From: Xanthobacteraceae bacterium
GTDB taxonomy: Bacteria; Pseudomonadota; Alphaproteobacteria; Rhizobiales; Xanthobacteraceae
NCBI GenBank assembly: GCA_030037105.1
Contig: JASHRY010000271.1
Coordinates: forward strand, 1 to 9,476
Length of the DNA stretch: 9,476 nucleotides
Direction: 5' to 3'
Shown: piece after piece, positions 1-7,593 of the stretch
How the letters are laid out: each line of letters starts with the position of its first letter
Numbering within the stretch: position 1 is the first letter of the stretch
Program-made: the position numbers and the translations under genes
Notes under the pieces: generated by a model
Told to the model about the DNA's origin: nothing
The model's database searches: none
Seen by the model: only the letters and a program-made list of their open reading frames with translations

Positions 1-154
1 GACGTGTCCTGCGACACTGGCGGACATTTCAATAATATTTCATGGCCCACGCCCCTGGACCATACAGAACAATATCGATCGGGCGGCTTGGTTCCCGGAA
101 AGATGACCGGAAAGGTCGCATAAGCCGCGCCCCTCGCGCGGTGTGCCGGCGCGC

Positions 155-186
155 GCCAAGCGTGCGCCGGGGAGCCAAGACTTGGC
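155..186. promoter_or_regulatory. Possible operator: GCCAAG half-sites with a 13-bp dyad
   Basis: GCCAAGACTTGGC (174-186) is a perfect 6+1+6 dyad. A third half-site, GCCAAG, lies at 155-160 in the same orientation as 174-179 and 19 bases away, partly in the loop of the inverted repeat 146-170. Half-sites spaced about two helical turns apart upstream of an operon fit a dimeric transcription factor, but this is inference from symmetry alone. Short GC-rich dyads also arise by chance in this base composition. Confidence 0.3.
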
Positions 187-223
187 GCGACGAAGGCGCG
201 CACCACGTCAGCCGGGCCTTCGC

Positions 224-253
224 TTGCGCCATTTTGGGCTTCGGCCCTACTAT
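224..253 (+). promoter_or_regulatory. Candidate sigma-70-type promoter for the importer operon
   Basis: TTGCGC (224-229) and TACTAT (248-253) are separated by 18 bases, which would start transcription near 260 and leave a leader of about 50 bases before the ATG at 310. Both boxes are imperfect. The spacer includes the GGGC-TTCG-GCCC hairpin at 236-247, so if transcription starts further upstream that hairpin would instead sit in the leader RNA. This is the best match seen in the leader, and other starts are possible. Confidence 0.25.
236..247 (+). other. GGGC-TTCG-GCCC mini-hairpin
   Basis: A perfect 4-bp stem closes a TTCG loop with a C-G closing pair, the C(UUCG)G form known to be unusually stable in RNA. 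No T-run follows on the + strand, so it does not look like an intrinsic terminator. It could be a stable leader element of the mRNA, or just part of the spacer of the candidate promoter. Confidence 0.35.
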
Positions 254-309
254 CCAGCGCAATTTCGATATCGTAGAAGTCCACGGGGAACAAAAACGGG
301 AGGGTTCGC

Positions 310-1515
310 ATGTCCAAGCGATTGGTCGTGGCGATCGCGGCGCTTGCCATCACGGCGAGCAGCGCGATGGCTCAGGAGGTGAAGGTCGGGGTCGTCCTGC
401 CCTATACTGGTATCGGCGCCGAACTGGCGCAGCAAATCGACCGCGGCATGGAAATCTATCTCAAGCTCCATGCCAATGAGATCAAGCCCTACACCTTCAA
501 GTTCATCAAACGCGATTCCAAGGCGCCCAACGGCGCCGAAGCCAAGGTCGCCGTCCAGGAGCTGCTCACCCAGGACAAGGTCGATGCCCTCGCCGGCTTC
601 GTCTACTCGCCTGACGCTATCGCCTCGGCGCCGCTGATCGCCGCCGGCAAAAAGCTCGCGGTGATCATGAATGCCGGCACCGCGTTCATCACCAATCTGG
701 CGCCGGAATTCGTGCGCACCTCGTTCACGATGTGGCAATCCGGTTACACCATGGGGGTGGCGGCGGCCAAGGACCTGCATGCGAAGACCGCAGTCGTCGC
801 CTACACCGACTATCCGCCCGGCAAGGACAGCCTGGAGGCGTTCAAGACCGCGTTCGAGGCCAACGGCGGCAAGGTCATCGACACCATCCCGGCGGGCGGG
901 CCGGGCGCCGTTCCTGATTTCACGCCGTTCTTCCAGCGCGCCAAGGACGAGCACCCGGACGTGCTCTACATTTTCGTGCCGGCCGGCGACCACGCCACCG
1001 CCGCGGCCAAGACCTACGCAGCGCTCGGCATGCGCGCCGCCGGCATCAAGCTGATCGGACCGGGCGACATCACCCAGGACATCAAGCTTCAGGGCATGGG
1101 AGCCGCGGCGGTCGGCTTGATCACGATGCACCACTACAACGCCGACCTCAATAATCCCGAGAACAAGCGCTTTGTCGCCGCCTGGAAAAAGGCATACGGC
1201 GCCGATTCGACGCCCGACTTCATGGCGGTCGGCGGGTACGACGGCATGGCCGCCATTGCGCACGCCGTGAAAGCGACCAAGGGCAAGATGGACGGCGCGG
1301 AAGCGGTGAAGTCGCTGGAGGGCTGGAAGTTCAACAGCCCGCAGGGACCGATCATGATCGATCCGCAGACGCGCGACATCGTCATGAACGAATATCTGGA
1401 CGAGGTCGTCCTGGGTCCCGACAAGAAGCTGCACCAGAAGGTGATCGGGCAGACCGACCACGTGAAGGACGAGTGCAAGGAGCTCGGCATCGGTCGGTGC
1501 GCCGCCAAGAAATGA
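310..1515 (+). CDS. Periplasmic substrate-binding protein of a LIV/HAAT-type ABC importer
   Basis: This 401-residue protein should bind the transported compound in the periplasm and hand it to the membrane complex encoded downstream. Residues 1-21 form a classic signal peptide: a basic start (MSKR), a hydrophobic core and a likely cleavage after AMA, before Gln22. The mature protein opens with VKVGVVLPYTG, the typical first strand of type I periplasmic binding folds (LivJ/LivK, Peripla_BP_6). Length is normal for the aromatic/amide/branched-chain group. Two cysteines near the end (389 and 397, CKELGIGRC) could form a disulfide. The ATG is supported by GGGAGGG at 298-304, five bases upstream. 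It is the first gene of the operon, followed by a hairpin-bearing gap. Substrate cannot be read from sequence; branched-chain amino acids are the family default, but proximity to protocatechuate genes and the known aromatic-binding members in Rhodopseudomonas make an aromatic acid plausible. Confidence 0.9.
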   Translation: MSKRLVVAIAALAITASSAMAQEVKVGVVLPYTGIGAELAQQIDRGMEIYLKLHANEIKPYTFKFIKRDSKAPNGAEAKVAVQELLTQDKVDALAGFVYSPDAIASAPLIAAGKKLAVIMNAGTAFITNLAPEFVRTSFTMWQSGYTMGVAAAKDLHAKTAVVAYTDYPPGKDSLEAFKTAFEANGGKVIDTIPAGGPGAVPDFTPFFQRAKDEHPDVLYIFVPAGDHATAAAKTYAALGMRAAGIKLIGPGDITQDIKLQGMGAAAVGLITMHHYNADLNNPENKRFVAAWKKAYGADSTPDFMAVGGYDGMAAIAHAVKATKGKMDGAEAVKSLEGWKFNSPQGPIMIDPQTRDIVMNEYLDEVVLGPDKKLHQKVIGQTDHVKDECKELGIGRCAAKK

Positions 1516-1520
1516 TTGGC

Positions 1521-1552
1521 GTGCGGCCGAAAATTTACGATCGGGGCCGCGC
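1521..1552 (+). other. Hairpin just after the binding-protein stop codon
   Basis: GCGGCC (1523-1528) pairs with GGCCGC (1545-1550). The stem extends outward by a G-T wobble and a G-C pair to eight base pairs, with a 16-base AT-richer loop. There is no T-run after it. With the second hairpin at 1575-1619 it could protect the 3' end of the binding-protein message or cause partial termination, giving more binding protein than membrane components, as is common in ABC importer operons. The large loop makes it the weaker of the two. Confidence 0.35.
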
Positions 1553-1574
1553 CTTCTAGTAAAGTAGGGCGAAT

Positions 1575-1619
1575 AGCGAAATAGCGAATAGCGCAGCGTG
1601 CCGCTATTCGCTATTCGCT
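1575..1619 (+). repeat. Long hairpin made of GCGAATA heptamer repeats
   Basis: The left arm (1575-1593) is AGCGAAATAGCGAATAGCG and the right arm (1602-1619) is CGCTATTCGCTATTCGCT. They pair over 18 bp with a single bulged A at 1579 and an 8-base loop (1594-1601). Each arm is itself a tandem of near-identical 7-mers, starting slightly further left at about 1570. It lies between the binding-protein and permease genes, and CTCCTTTAT follows, only weakly T-rich. It may act as an mRNA stabiliser, a partial terminator, or be a copy of a dispersed intergenic palindrome family. I have an uncertain memory of similar ATTCGC-rich repeats between genes in Bradyrhizobium relatives. Confidence 0.7.
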
Positions 1620-1646
1620 CCTTTATCGGGAAGGGGCTTTACGGGA

Positions 1647-2528
1647 TTGCCCGTGGATTTTGCCGCTGATTTCGCCGGTATTTTTTTGGGCGGGTTGGCC
1701 GCCGGCACCGTTCTGTTCATCGTTTCGGTCGGGCTTTCGGTCACCATGGGGCTGATGGGGTTCGTCAACCTTGCCCACGGCGCCTTCGCCATGTTCGGCG
1801 GCTACGTCATCGTGCTGGCGATGAACCGCGCGCATTTCGGCTTCGCTGCGGCACTGGCGGTCGGCTTTGTCGCCACCGCCGCGCTCAGCGTGCTGCTCGA
1901 GCGACTGCTCTATCGCCGGCTCTACCGCGCGGGCGAGCTCGACCAGGTGCTGTTCACCATCGGGCTGATCTTCATTTTCATCGCCGGCATCACGATTGTG
2001 GTCGGACCGGAGGGCCAGACGCTCGAACTGCCGCCGGCGCTGGGCGGCCAGCTCAACCTCGGCTTCATGCAGTATCGGACCTACAGCATCTTCCTGATCG
2101 TGGTCGGTTTCCTGATCGTGATCGGTATCTGGCTCGTCTTCGAACGCACGCGCATTGGCGCGCAAATCCGCGCCACGGTGGATAATCGCCGCATGGCCGA
2201 ATCGCTCGGCATCAATGTCGATCGGCTGTTTACGATCACCTTCGCCTTCGGCAGCGGCATGGCGGCGATCGGCGGCGGTCTCGGCGCCGAGTTCCTCGGC
2301 CTCGATCCGCAATACGCGCTCAAATATCTGGTGTATTTCCTGATCGCGGTGTCGGTCGGCGGGCTGGGCAGCGTGGTCGGCGTCTATTACGCTTCGTTGC
2401 TCATCGGCGTGCTCGACTTCACCCTCAAGCTCTATCTGCCCAAGGGTGGCACCATCTTCATCTACGCGCTCACCATTCTGCTGCTGCTGTGGCGGCCGCA
2501 GGGACTGTTGGGAAGGAAAGAGACGTGA
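1647..2528 (+). CDS. LIV-type ABC importer inner-membrane permease, LivH-like
   Basis: One of the two channel-forming subunits, spanning the inner membrane. Of 293 residues, most are hydrophobic, with about eight membrane segments. GLMGFVNLAHGAFAMFGGYV (35-54) is the family hallmark region. The cytoplasmic loop TRIGAQIRATVDNRRMAESLGIN (about 168-190) is the site where the ATPase is expected to dock, and the end LWRPQGLLGRK is typical of LivH homologues. The start is not certain: TTG at 1647 has AAGGGG ten bases upstream, while the in-frame GTG at 1653 is two codons later and less well spaced from it. No ATG is nearby. The stop overlaps the livM GTG start by four bases, implying translational coupling. 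The unusual initiation codon, preceded by a hairpin, may hold permease synthesis below that of the binding protein. Family assignment is firm, substrate unknown. Confidence 0.92.
   Translation: MPVDFAADFAGIFLGGLAAGTVLFIVSVGLSVTMGLMGFVNLAHGAFAMFGGYVIVLAMNRAHFGFAAALAVGFVATAALSVLLERLLYRRLYRAGELDQVLFTIGLIFIFIAGITIVVGPEGQTLELPPALGGQLNLGFMQYRTYSIFLIVVGFLIVIGIWLVFERTRIGAQIRATVDNRRMAESLGINVDRLFTITFAFGSGMAAIGGGLGAEFLGLDPQYALKYLVYFLIAVSVGGLGSVVGVYYASLLIGVLDFTLKLYLPKGGTIFIYALTILLLLWRPQGLLGRKET
2511..2517 (+). promoter_or_regulatory. Ribosome binding site that fixes the livM start
   Basis: GGAAGGA lies seven bases before the GTG at 2525. This spacing favours that codon over an in-frame GTG at 2489, which would overlap livH by 40 bases and add a poorly hydrophobic N-terminus. 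Confidence 0.6.
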
Positions 2529-3562
2529 ACGTCGCGGCCTCTCCCGCCCGACCGGCGGTCGCGACGCCACTTGATCATCCGGCGGCGCGCGTCTTGATCG
2601 GGCGTCATCGGTTGCGCTGGTGGGAGACGTTGCCCTGGCTCGCGGCCGTCGGCCTCTATTTCGCCTTTCCCGCCTATCTCGGCTTCGGCACCGAGCTCCT
2701 GGTCGCGATCCTGTTCGCGTTGGCGCTCGATCTCGCGCTCGGCTATGCCGGCATCATCACGCTCGGCCATGCGGCGTTCTTCGGCACCGGAGCCTACACG
2801 GTCGGCTTGCTGGCCTTTTGGGGCATCTGGACCGAGCCAATCTCGAGCCTCGTCCTCGCCGGCGTGGCGGCGGGCGTGGTCGGGCTATTGTCGGGGTTGG
2901 TGCTGTTGCGCACCAGAGGCCTCACGCTCCTCATGCTCACGATCTGCACCATGGCGCTCCTGGAGCAGGCTGCGAACATGGCGCATGATTATACCGGCGG
3001 CTTCGACGGCCTTCCGAGCCTGCCCATTGCGCCGGTGTTCGGCGTGTTCGAGTTCAGCCCGCTTTACGACAATACGCAGTACGTCTACGCGCTTATCGTC
3101 CTGCTGATCTGCTTCCTGCTCGTGCGCACGCTGGTCTATTCACCGTTCGGTCAAAGCCTCACCGGCATCCGCGAAAATCTGCTGCGCATGCACGCGGTCG
3201 GCTCGCCGGTGCGGCGCCGGCTCGTCATCTGCTACACCATCTCGGCGGCGCTCGCCGGTGTCGCCGGCGGCCTGTGGGCGCAAACCAACGCCTACGTCAA
3301 TCTCAGCACGTTTGATCTCGACCGCGCCGCGACCGTGCTCATCGTTCTCATTCTCGGCGGCTATGGGCGGCTCTACGGCGCCTTCGTCGGCGCGGTCGCC
3401 TACCTGGCGCTGGAGCACTTCCTGGCGCGCATCTATCCGACCGCCTGGCAACTCGGCCTCGGGCTCCTGCTGGTGCTGATCGCGCTCTTCGCCCGCAACG
3501 GGATTCTCGGCCTCGGCGAGACGCTGTGGCGGCGCTACGGCCGCAAACGGGCGGCGTCGTGA
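2525..3562 (+). CDS. LIV-type ABC importer inner-membrane permease, LivM-like
   Basis: The second channel subunit, pairing with the LivH-like protein. From the GTG at 2525 it has 345 residues. A roughly 35-residue hydrophilic N-terminus precedes the first membrane segment, and eight or more hydrophobic segments follow. Family signatures are GYAGIITLGHAAFFGTGAY (73-91), the TGGFDGL stretch (157-163) and the cytoplasmic coupling loop around SPFGQSLTGIRENLLRMHA (206-224). The start overlaps the livH stop as GTGA and has GGAAGGA at the right distance. The 3' end overlaps the livG start in the same GTGA fashion, so the genes are almost surely one transcript with coupled translation. The basic end WRRYGRKRAAS is cytoplasmic by the positive-inside rule. 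Function as a LIV-type permease is confident, and the transported compound is not shown. Confidence 0.92.
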   Translation: MNVAASPARPAVATPLDHPAARVLIGRHRLRWWETLPWLAAVGLYFAFPAYLGFGTELLVAILFALALDLALGYAGIITLGHAAFFGTGAYTVGLLAFWGIWTEPISSLVLAGVAAGVVGLLSGLVLLRTRGLTLLMLTICTMALLEQAANMAHDYTGGFDGLPSLPIAPVFGVFEFSPLYDNTQYVYALIVLLICFLLVRTLVYSPFGQSLTGIRENLLRMHAVGSPVRRRLVICYTISAALAGVAGGLWAQTNAYVNLSTFDLDRAATVLIVLILGGYGRLYGAFVGAVAYLALEHFLARIYPTAWQLGLGLLLVLIALFARNGILGLGETLWRRYGRKRAAS

Positions 3563-4314
3563 CCGAGACCAGGCTGGAGACGCAGACGCTGAGCCGCGAC
3601 TTCGGCGCGCTCAGGGCGGTGCAAAAAATCGACTTCAAGCTCGACGCCGGCGCCCGCCATGCGCTGATCGGGCCGAACGGCGCCGGCAAGACCACCTTCG
3701 TCAATCTTCTCACCGGCGTGCTGGCGCCGACGCATGGACGCGTCCTGCTCGGCGGCCGCGACATCACCGCCGCCGCGCAGGCCGAGAGGGTGAAGCTCGG
3801 CATCGCGCGGACGTTCCAGATCAACAGGCTGTTCCGCGGCCTGTCGGTGTTGGAGAATGTCTGCATTGCCGTCGCCGAGCGGGTCGGCGCGGCGCCATCG
3901 ATGTTCTATCCGGCCGGCCGGCGGACCGACGTCATCGCCGAATCGATGCATCTCCTGGAGACCCTGAAGCTTGAGGACCAGGCGCGCCATCGCGTCTCCG
4001 AGCTGCCTTATGGCCGCCAGCGTCTGGTCGAGCTCGCGATCGCGATCGGACTGAAGCCCGCGGTGCTGCTGCTCGACGAGCCCGCCGCCGGCGTGCCGAG
4101 CGCCGAAAGCCACATCATTCTCGACGCCCTCGAACGGCTGCCCGAGCATATCGCCGTGCTCATCATCGAGCATGACATGGACGTGGTGTTCCGCTTTGCC
4201 AAGCGCGTCACCGTGATGGTGAGCGGCGCGATATTCGCCGAAGGGACTCCGAAGGAGATCGAGGCGAACCCGGAAGTACGCGCGGTTTATCTCGGCCAGG
4301 CCGGCCATGGCTAG
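3559..4314 (+). CDS. LIV-type ABC importer ATPase, LivG-like
   Basis: A cytoplasmic nucleotide-binding subunit that works as a heterodimer with the LivF-like protein to power import. From GTG 3559 it has 251 residues. Walker A is GPNGAGKTT (38-46), the signature motif is the degenerate LPYGRQR (149-155) usual for LivG rather than LSGGQ, Walker B is VLLLDEPAAG (169-178), and the switch histidine is His205 in IIEHDMDVVF. The GTG start overlaps the livM stop by four bases; only a weak GGGCGG precedes it, so translation probably depends on coupling to livM. An in-frame GTG-like extension to 3526 would place 12 extra residues inside livM and is less likely. The 3' end overlaps livF by eight bases. 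Family call is firm. Confidence 0.92.
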   Translation: MTETRLETQTLSRDFGALRAVQKIDFKLDAGARHALIGPNGAGKTTFVNLLTGVLAPTHGRVLLGGRDITAAAQAERVKLGIARTFQINRLFRGLSVLENVCIAVAERVGAAPSMFYPAGRRTDVIAESMHLLETLKLEDQARHRVSELPYGRQRLVELAIAIGLKPAVLLLDEPAAGVPSAESHIILDALERLPEHIAVLIIEHDMDVVFRFAKRVTVMVSGAIFAEGTPKEIEANPEVRAVYLGQAGHG

Positions 4315-5011
4315 CGCGCTCGAACTGCGGCGCGTGTCCGCGGGCTACGGCGAGACCGTCGTGCTCGAGGACATTGACCTCACGCTCGCGTCCGGCGAAT
4401 GCATCAGCGTGATCGGCCGCAACGGCGTCGGCAAGACGACGCTGCTGGCGACGGTCATGGGCCACACCACGCTGCATTCGGGCGACGTTATTCTCGACGG
4501 CGAGAGCCTGGTCCGCGTGCCGCGTTACCGCCGCGCCCTCAGCGGCATCGGCTTCGTACCGCAGGAGCGCGAGATTTTTCCCTCGCTGACGGTGCGCGAG
4601 AACCTCGACGTGGGCGCACGGCCCGGACCGTGGACGACGGCGCGCGTCTTCGATCTGTTCCCGAAACTGAAGGCACGGCTCGACCATATGGGCAATCAGC
4701 TTTCCGGCGGCGAGCAGCAGATGCTGTCGATTGCTCGCGCGCTGATGACCAATCCCACGATTCTGCTCATGGACGAGCCGACCGAGGGCTTGGCTCCGGT
4801 TCTGGTCGAGACGCTGACCGCCGTGCTGGCGCAACTGCGCGCGGAGAGCGCGCTATCGATCATCCTGGTCGAGCAGAACAGCCGCGTGGCGCTCACCTTC
4901 TCGCCGCGCACGGTCATCCTCGACAAGGGTCGCATCGTCCATGACGGCGAATCCGACCCGCTTCGCGCCGATCCGGAGCGGCTGGCAAAGCTCATCGGGA
5001 TTGTCGAGTGA
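4307..5011 (+). CDS. LIV-type ABC importer ATPase, LivF-like
   Basis: The second ATP-hydrolysing subunit and the last gene of the operon, 234 residues, normal for LivF. Visible motifs are Walker A GRNGVGKTT (37-45), the Q-loop glutamine in FVPQERE (Gln86), the signature LSGGEQQ (132-138) and Walker B ILLMDEPTEGL (152-162). As in other LivF proteins the usual switch histidine is replaced: the sequence reads IILVEQNS (186-192 region), with Gln190. The ATG at 4307 overlaps the livG stop by eight bases, so it is read in a different frame and likely coupled. No sixth operon gene follows. The convergent ligC gene ends 53 bases further on. Confidence 0.93.
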   Translation: MASALELRRVSAGYGETVVLEDIDLTLASGECISVIGRNGVGKTTLLATVMGHTTLHSGDVILDGESLVRVPRYRRALSGIGFVPQEREIFPSLTVRENLDVGARPGPWTTARVFDLFPKLKARLDHMGNQLSGGEQQMLSIARALMTNPTILLMDEPTEGLAPVLVETLTAVLAQLRAESALSIILVEQNSRVALTFSPRTVILDKGRIVHDGESDPLRADPERLAKLIGIVE

Positions 5012-5064
5012 TATGATTCCGCGCATGCGAGCTAAGCAATACCGCAATGCAGCGGCAAATCAGA
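5012..5064. other. Convergent gap between livF and ligC
   Basis: Fifty-three bases separate the two converging stop codons. An 8-bp palindrome CGCATGCG (5022-5029) and a 4-bp stem CCGC/GCGG (5042-5045/5052-5055) are present, neither followed by a T-run on either strand. No intrinsic terminator is evident, so Rho or read-through antisense transcription may operate between the two operons. Confidence 0.5.
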
Positions 5065-6021
5065 TCAGGCGTGTGCCTTGCGCTGCGGATCGATGATCTT
5101 CTCCAGCCTGCCGAGCACCTGCATGCACGGCAGCACCTGGGCGAGGCTCGCGTTCGGCTCGCGTTTTTGTTTGATGGCGGCGATGAACTCGCGATCTTCG
5201 AGCTCGATGCCGTCCATCGACACGTCGACCTTCGACACGTCGATCTTGTTGTCCTTGCCGTCGACGAGATCGTCGTAATAGGCCTTGTAGGTGCCGTTGT
5301 CGCAGATGTAGCGGAAGAACGAGCCGATCGGCCCGTCGTTGTTGAACGACAGCGACAGCGTCAGGATCGCGCCCGCGGGCGTCTTGGCGACGATGCCCAG
5401 GTCCATGGCGATGTGAAGCTGCGGGTGGATCGGCCCCTGCACTGCGTAGCAGTCGGAGATGGTCTCGCCGGTCTGGTACTGGAACAGGTCGATCGTGTGG
5501 GCGGCGTGGTGCCAGAGCAGGTGATCGGTCCAGCTGCGCGGCTTGCCGGCGGCGTTGATGTTCCGGCGGCGGAAGAAATAGGTCTGCACGTCCATCTGCT
5601 GGATCTTGAGTTCGCCCTTTTGGATGCGCTTGTGCACCCATTGGTGGCTCGGATTGAAGCGCCGCACGTGGCCAGCCATGGCGACGACGCCGGTCTCCCT
5701 GGCGATCTTCACCAACGCCTCGGCGTCCGCGACGCTGTCGGTGATCGGGATTTCGACCAGCACGTGCTTGCCGGCGCGCATCACCTGCTCGCCTTGGCGG
5801 AAGTGCATCTTGGTCGGCGTGGTCAGGATCACGGCGTCGGCGCGCTTGATGCCTTCGGACAACTCGCCGGTATAATGCGGGATGCCGTATTTCTTCGCCA
5901 CCTGCGCGGTCGCGTCCTGGTTGCCGCCGACGAGCGAAGTGACTTCGGCATCGGGGATGCGCTTGAGCGCGTCGAGATGTTTCTGACCGAAGGCGCCCTG
6001 GCCGGCGACGCAAATCTTCAT
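5065..6021 (-). CDS. ligC: 4-carboxy-2-hydroxymuconate-6-semialdehyde dehydrogenase (LigC)
   Basis: It should oxidise, with NADP+ or NAD+, the cyclic hemiacetal of 4-carboxy-2-hydroxymuconate-6-semialdehyde to 2-pyrone-4,6-dicarboxylate, the second step of protocatechuate 4,5-cleavage in the cytoplasm. The 318-residue protein has the Gfo/Idh/MocA fold. The N-terminal Rossmann motif is GQGAFG (7-12). The usual EKP is EIP here (90-92), as I recall it also is in Sphingobium LigC. The stretches MDVQTYFFRRRN, PRSWTDHLLWHHAAHTIDLF (about 161-180) and LSLSFNNDGP are strikingly LigC-like. The ATG at 6021 starts 11 bases after the ligB stop with a weak GGA nearby. It is the last gene of the leftward operon and converges on livF. 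The assignment is stronger than a generic oxidoreductase call because ligA and ligB sit directly upstream. Confidence 0.93.
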   Translation of the reverse strand: MKICVAGQGAFGQKHLDALKRIPDAEVTSLVGGNQDATAQVAKKYGIPHYTGELSEGIKRADAVILTTPTKMHFRQGEQVMRAGKHVLVEIPITDSVADAEALVKIARETGVVAMAGHVRRFNPSHQWVHKRIQKGELKIQQMDVQTYFFRRRNINAAGKPRSWTDHLLWHHAAHTIDLFQYQTGETISDCYAVQGPIHPQLHIAMDLGIVAKTPAGAILTLSLSFNNDGPIGSFFRYICDNGTYKAYYDDLVDGKDNKIDVSKVDVSMDGIELEDREFIAAIKQKREPNASLAQVLPCMQVLGRLEKIIDPQRKAHA

Positions 6022-6032
6022 TGCGAAATCCG

Positions 6033-7467
<1,435 letters not shown>

Positions 7468-7494
7468 CGGCGCTTCTCCCGTTTGGCTTCACAT

Positions 7495-7523
7495 ATATAG
7501 CGCACAGAGCATTGGCAACGTAA
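7495..7523 (-). promoter_or_regulatory. Candidate internal promoter ahead of ligA
   Basis: Read on the minus strand, TTACGT (7523-7518) and CTATAT (7500-7495) are exactly 17 bases apart. CTATAT matches the -10 form common in alphaproteobacteria, while the -35 is weak. Transcription would start near 7488, leaving a leader of about 20 bases that holds the GGGAG ribosome binding site of ligA at 7480-7476. The heptamer direct repeats at 7544-7563 lie about 56-75 bases upstream of that start, a usual place for an activator. Inference from motif and spacing only. Confidence 0.4.
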
Positions 7524-7543
7524 GCGGCTGCCGTCTCGAACTA

Positions 7544-7563
7544 TTCCAAATACCAAATACCAC
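7544..7563 (-). repeat. TATTTGG heptamer direct repeats upstream of ligA
   Basis: On the minus strand the gap between ligI and ligA reads GTGGTATTTGGTATTTGGAA, two exact copies of GGTATTT/TATTTGG in tandem with a partial third (GGAATA). The period is seven bases. It is AT-rich against a GC-rich background (the neighbouring GGCCGGCCGG run at 7570-7580). It may be an activator site, given its place upstream of the candidate promoter, or a copy of a short dispersed intergenic repeat. No regulator gene is in the window. Confidence 0.45.
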
Positions 7564-7593
7564 CCCCGTGCCGGCCGGCCGTAACCGAGCGGG

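Larger units (their letters stand above)
1..309. other. Non-coding leader upstream of the importer operon
   Basis: No convincing gene is seen here. Open frames exist on both strands, but their translations are arginine- and proline-rich, resemble nothing I know, and one runs into the binding-protein gene out of frame. The first 60 bases are relatively AT-rich (around 27-44) and the middle is very GC-rich. It holds an 8-base direct repeat CCGGAAAG (95-102 and 107-114, 12-base period), a GC-rich 10-bp inverted repeat (146-155/161-170), a GCCAAG/CTTGGC dyad (174-186), a TTCG-loop hairpin (236-247) and a strong ribosome binding site at the right end. The density of symmetric elements fits a regulatory region for the operon that starts at 310, but no specific regulator can be named. 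Confidence 0.6.

Noticed and set aside
250..1461. 403-residue open frame on the minus strand opposite the binding-protein gene
   Set aside because: Translation is Arg/Gly/His/Val-rich with no family features, and the plus-strand gene has a clear signal peptide, fold and ribosome binding site. Long antisense frames are expected in such GC-rich coding DNA.
1570..1619. CRISPR array or mobile element end
   Set aside because: The repeats are 7-mers without spacers, there are no cas or transposase genes, and no target-site duplication is visible. It is a hairpin-forming repeat only.
2489..2524. Upstream GTG start for livM, adding 12 residues
   Set aside because: It would overlap livH by 40 bases. 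GTG 2525 has GGAAGGA seven bases upstream and the usual four-base GTGA overlap.
1623..2570. 315-residue minus-strand frame opposite livH
   Set aside because: Very rich in Glu, Arg, Asp and His with no hydrophobic core, the mirror image of a membrane-protein gene. It is a shadow.
5012..5064. Bidirectional terminator between livF and ligC
   Set aside because: The only stems are 4 bp or a bare 8-bp palindrome, and no T-run follows on either strand.
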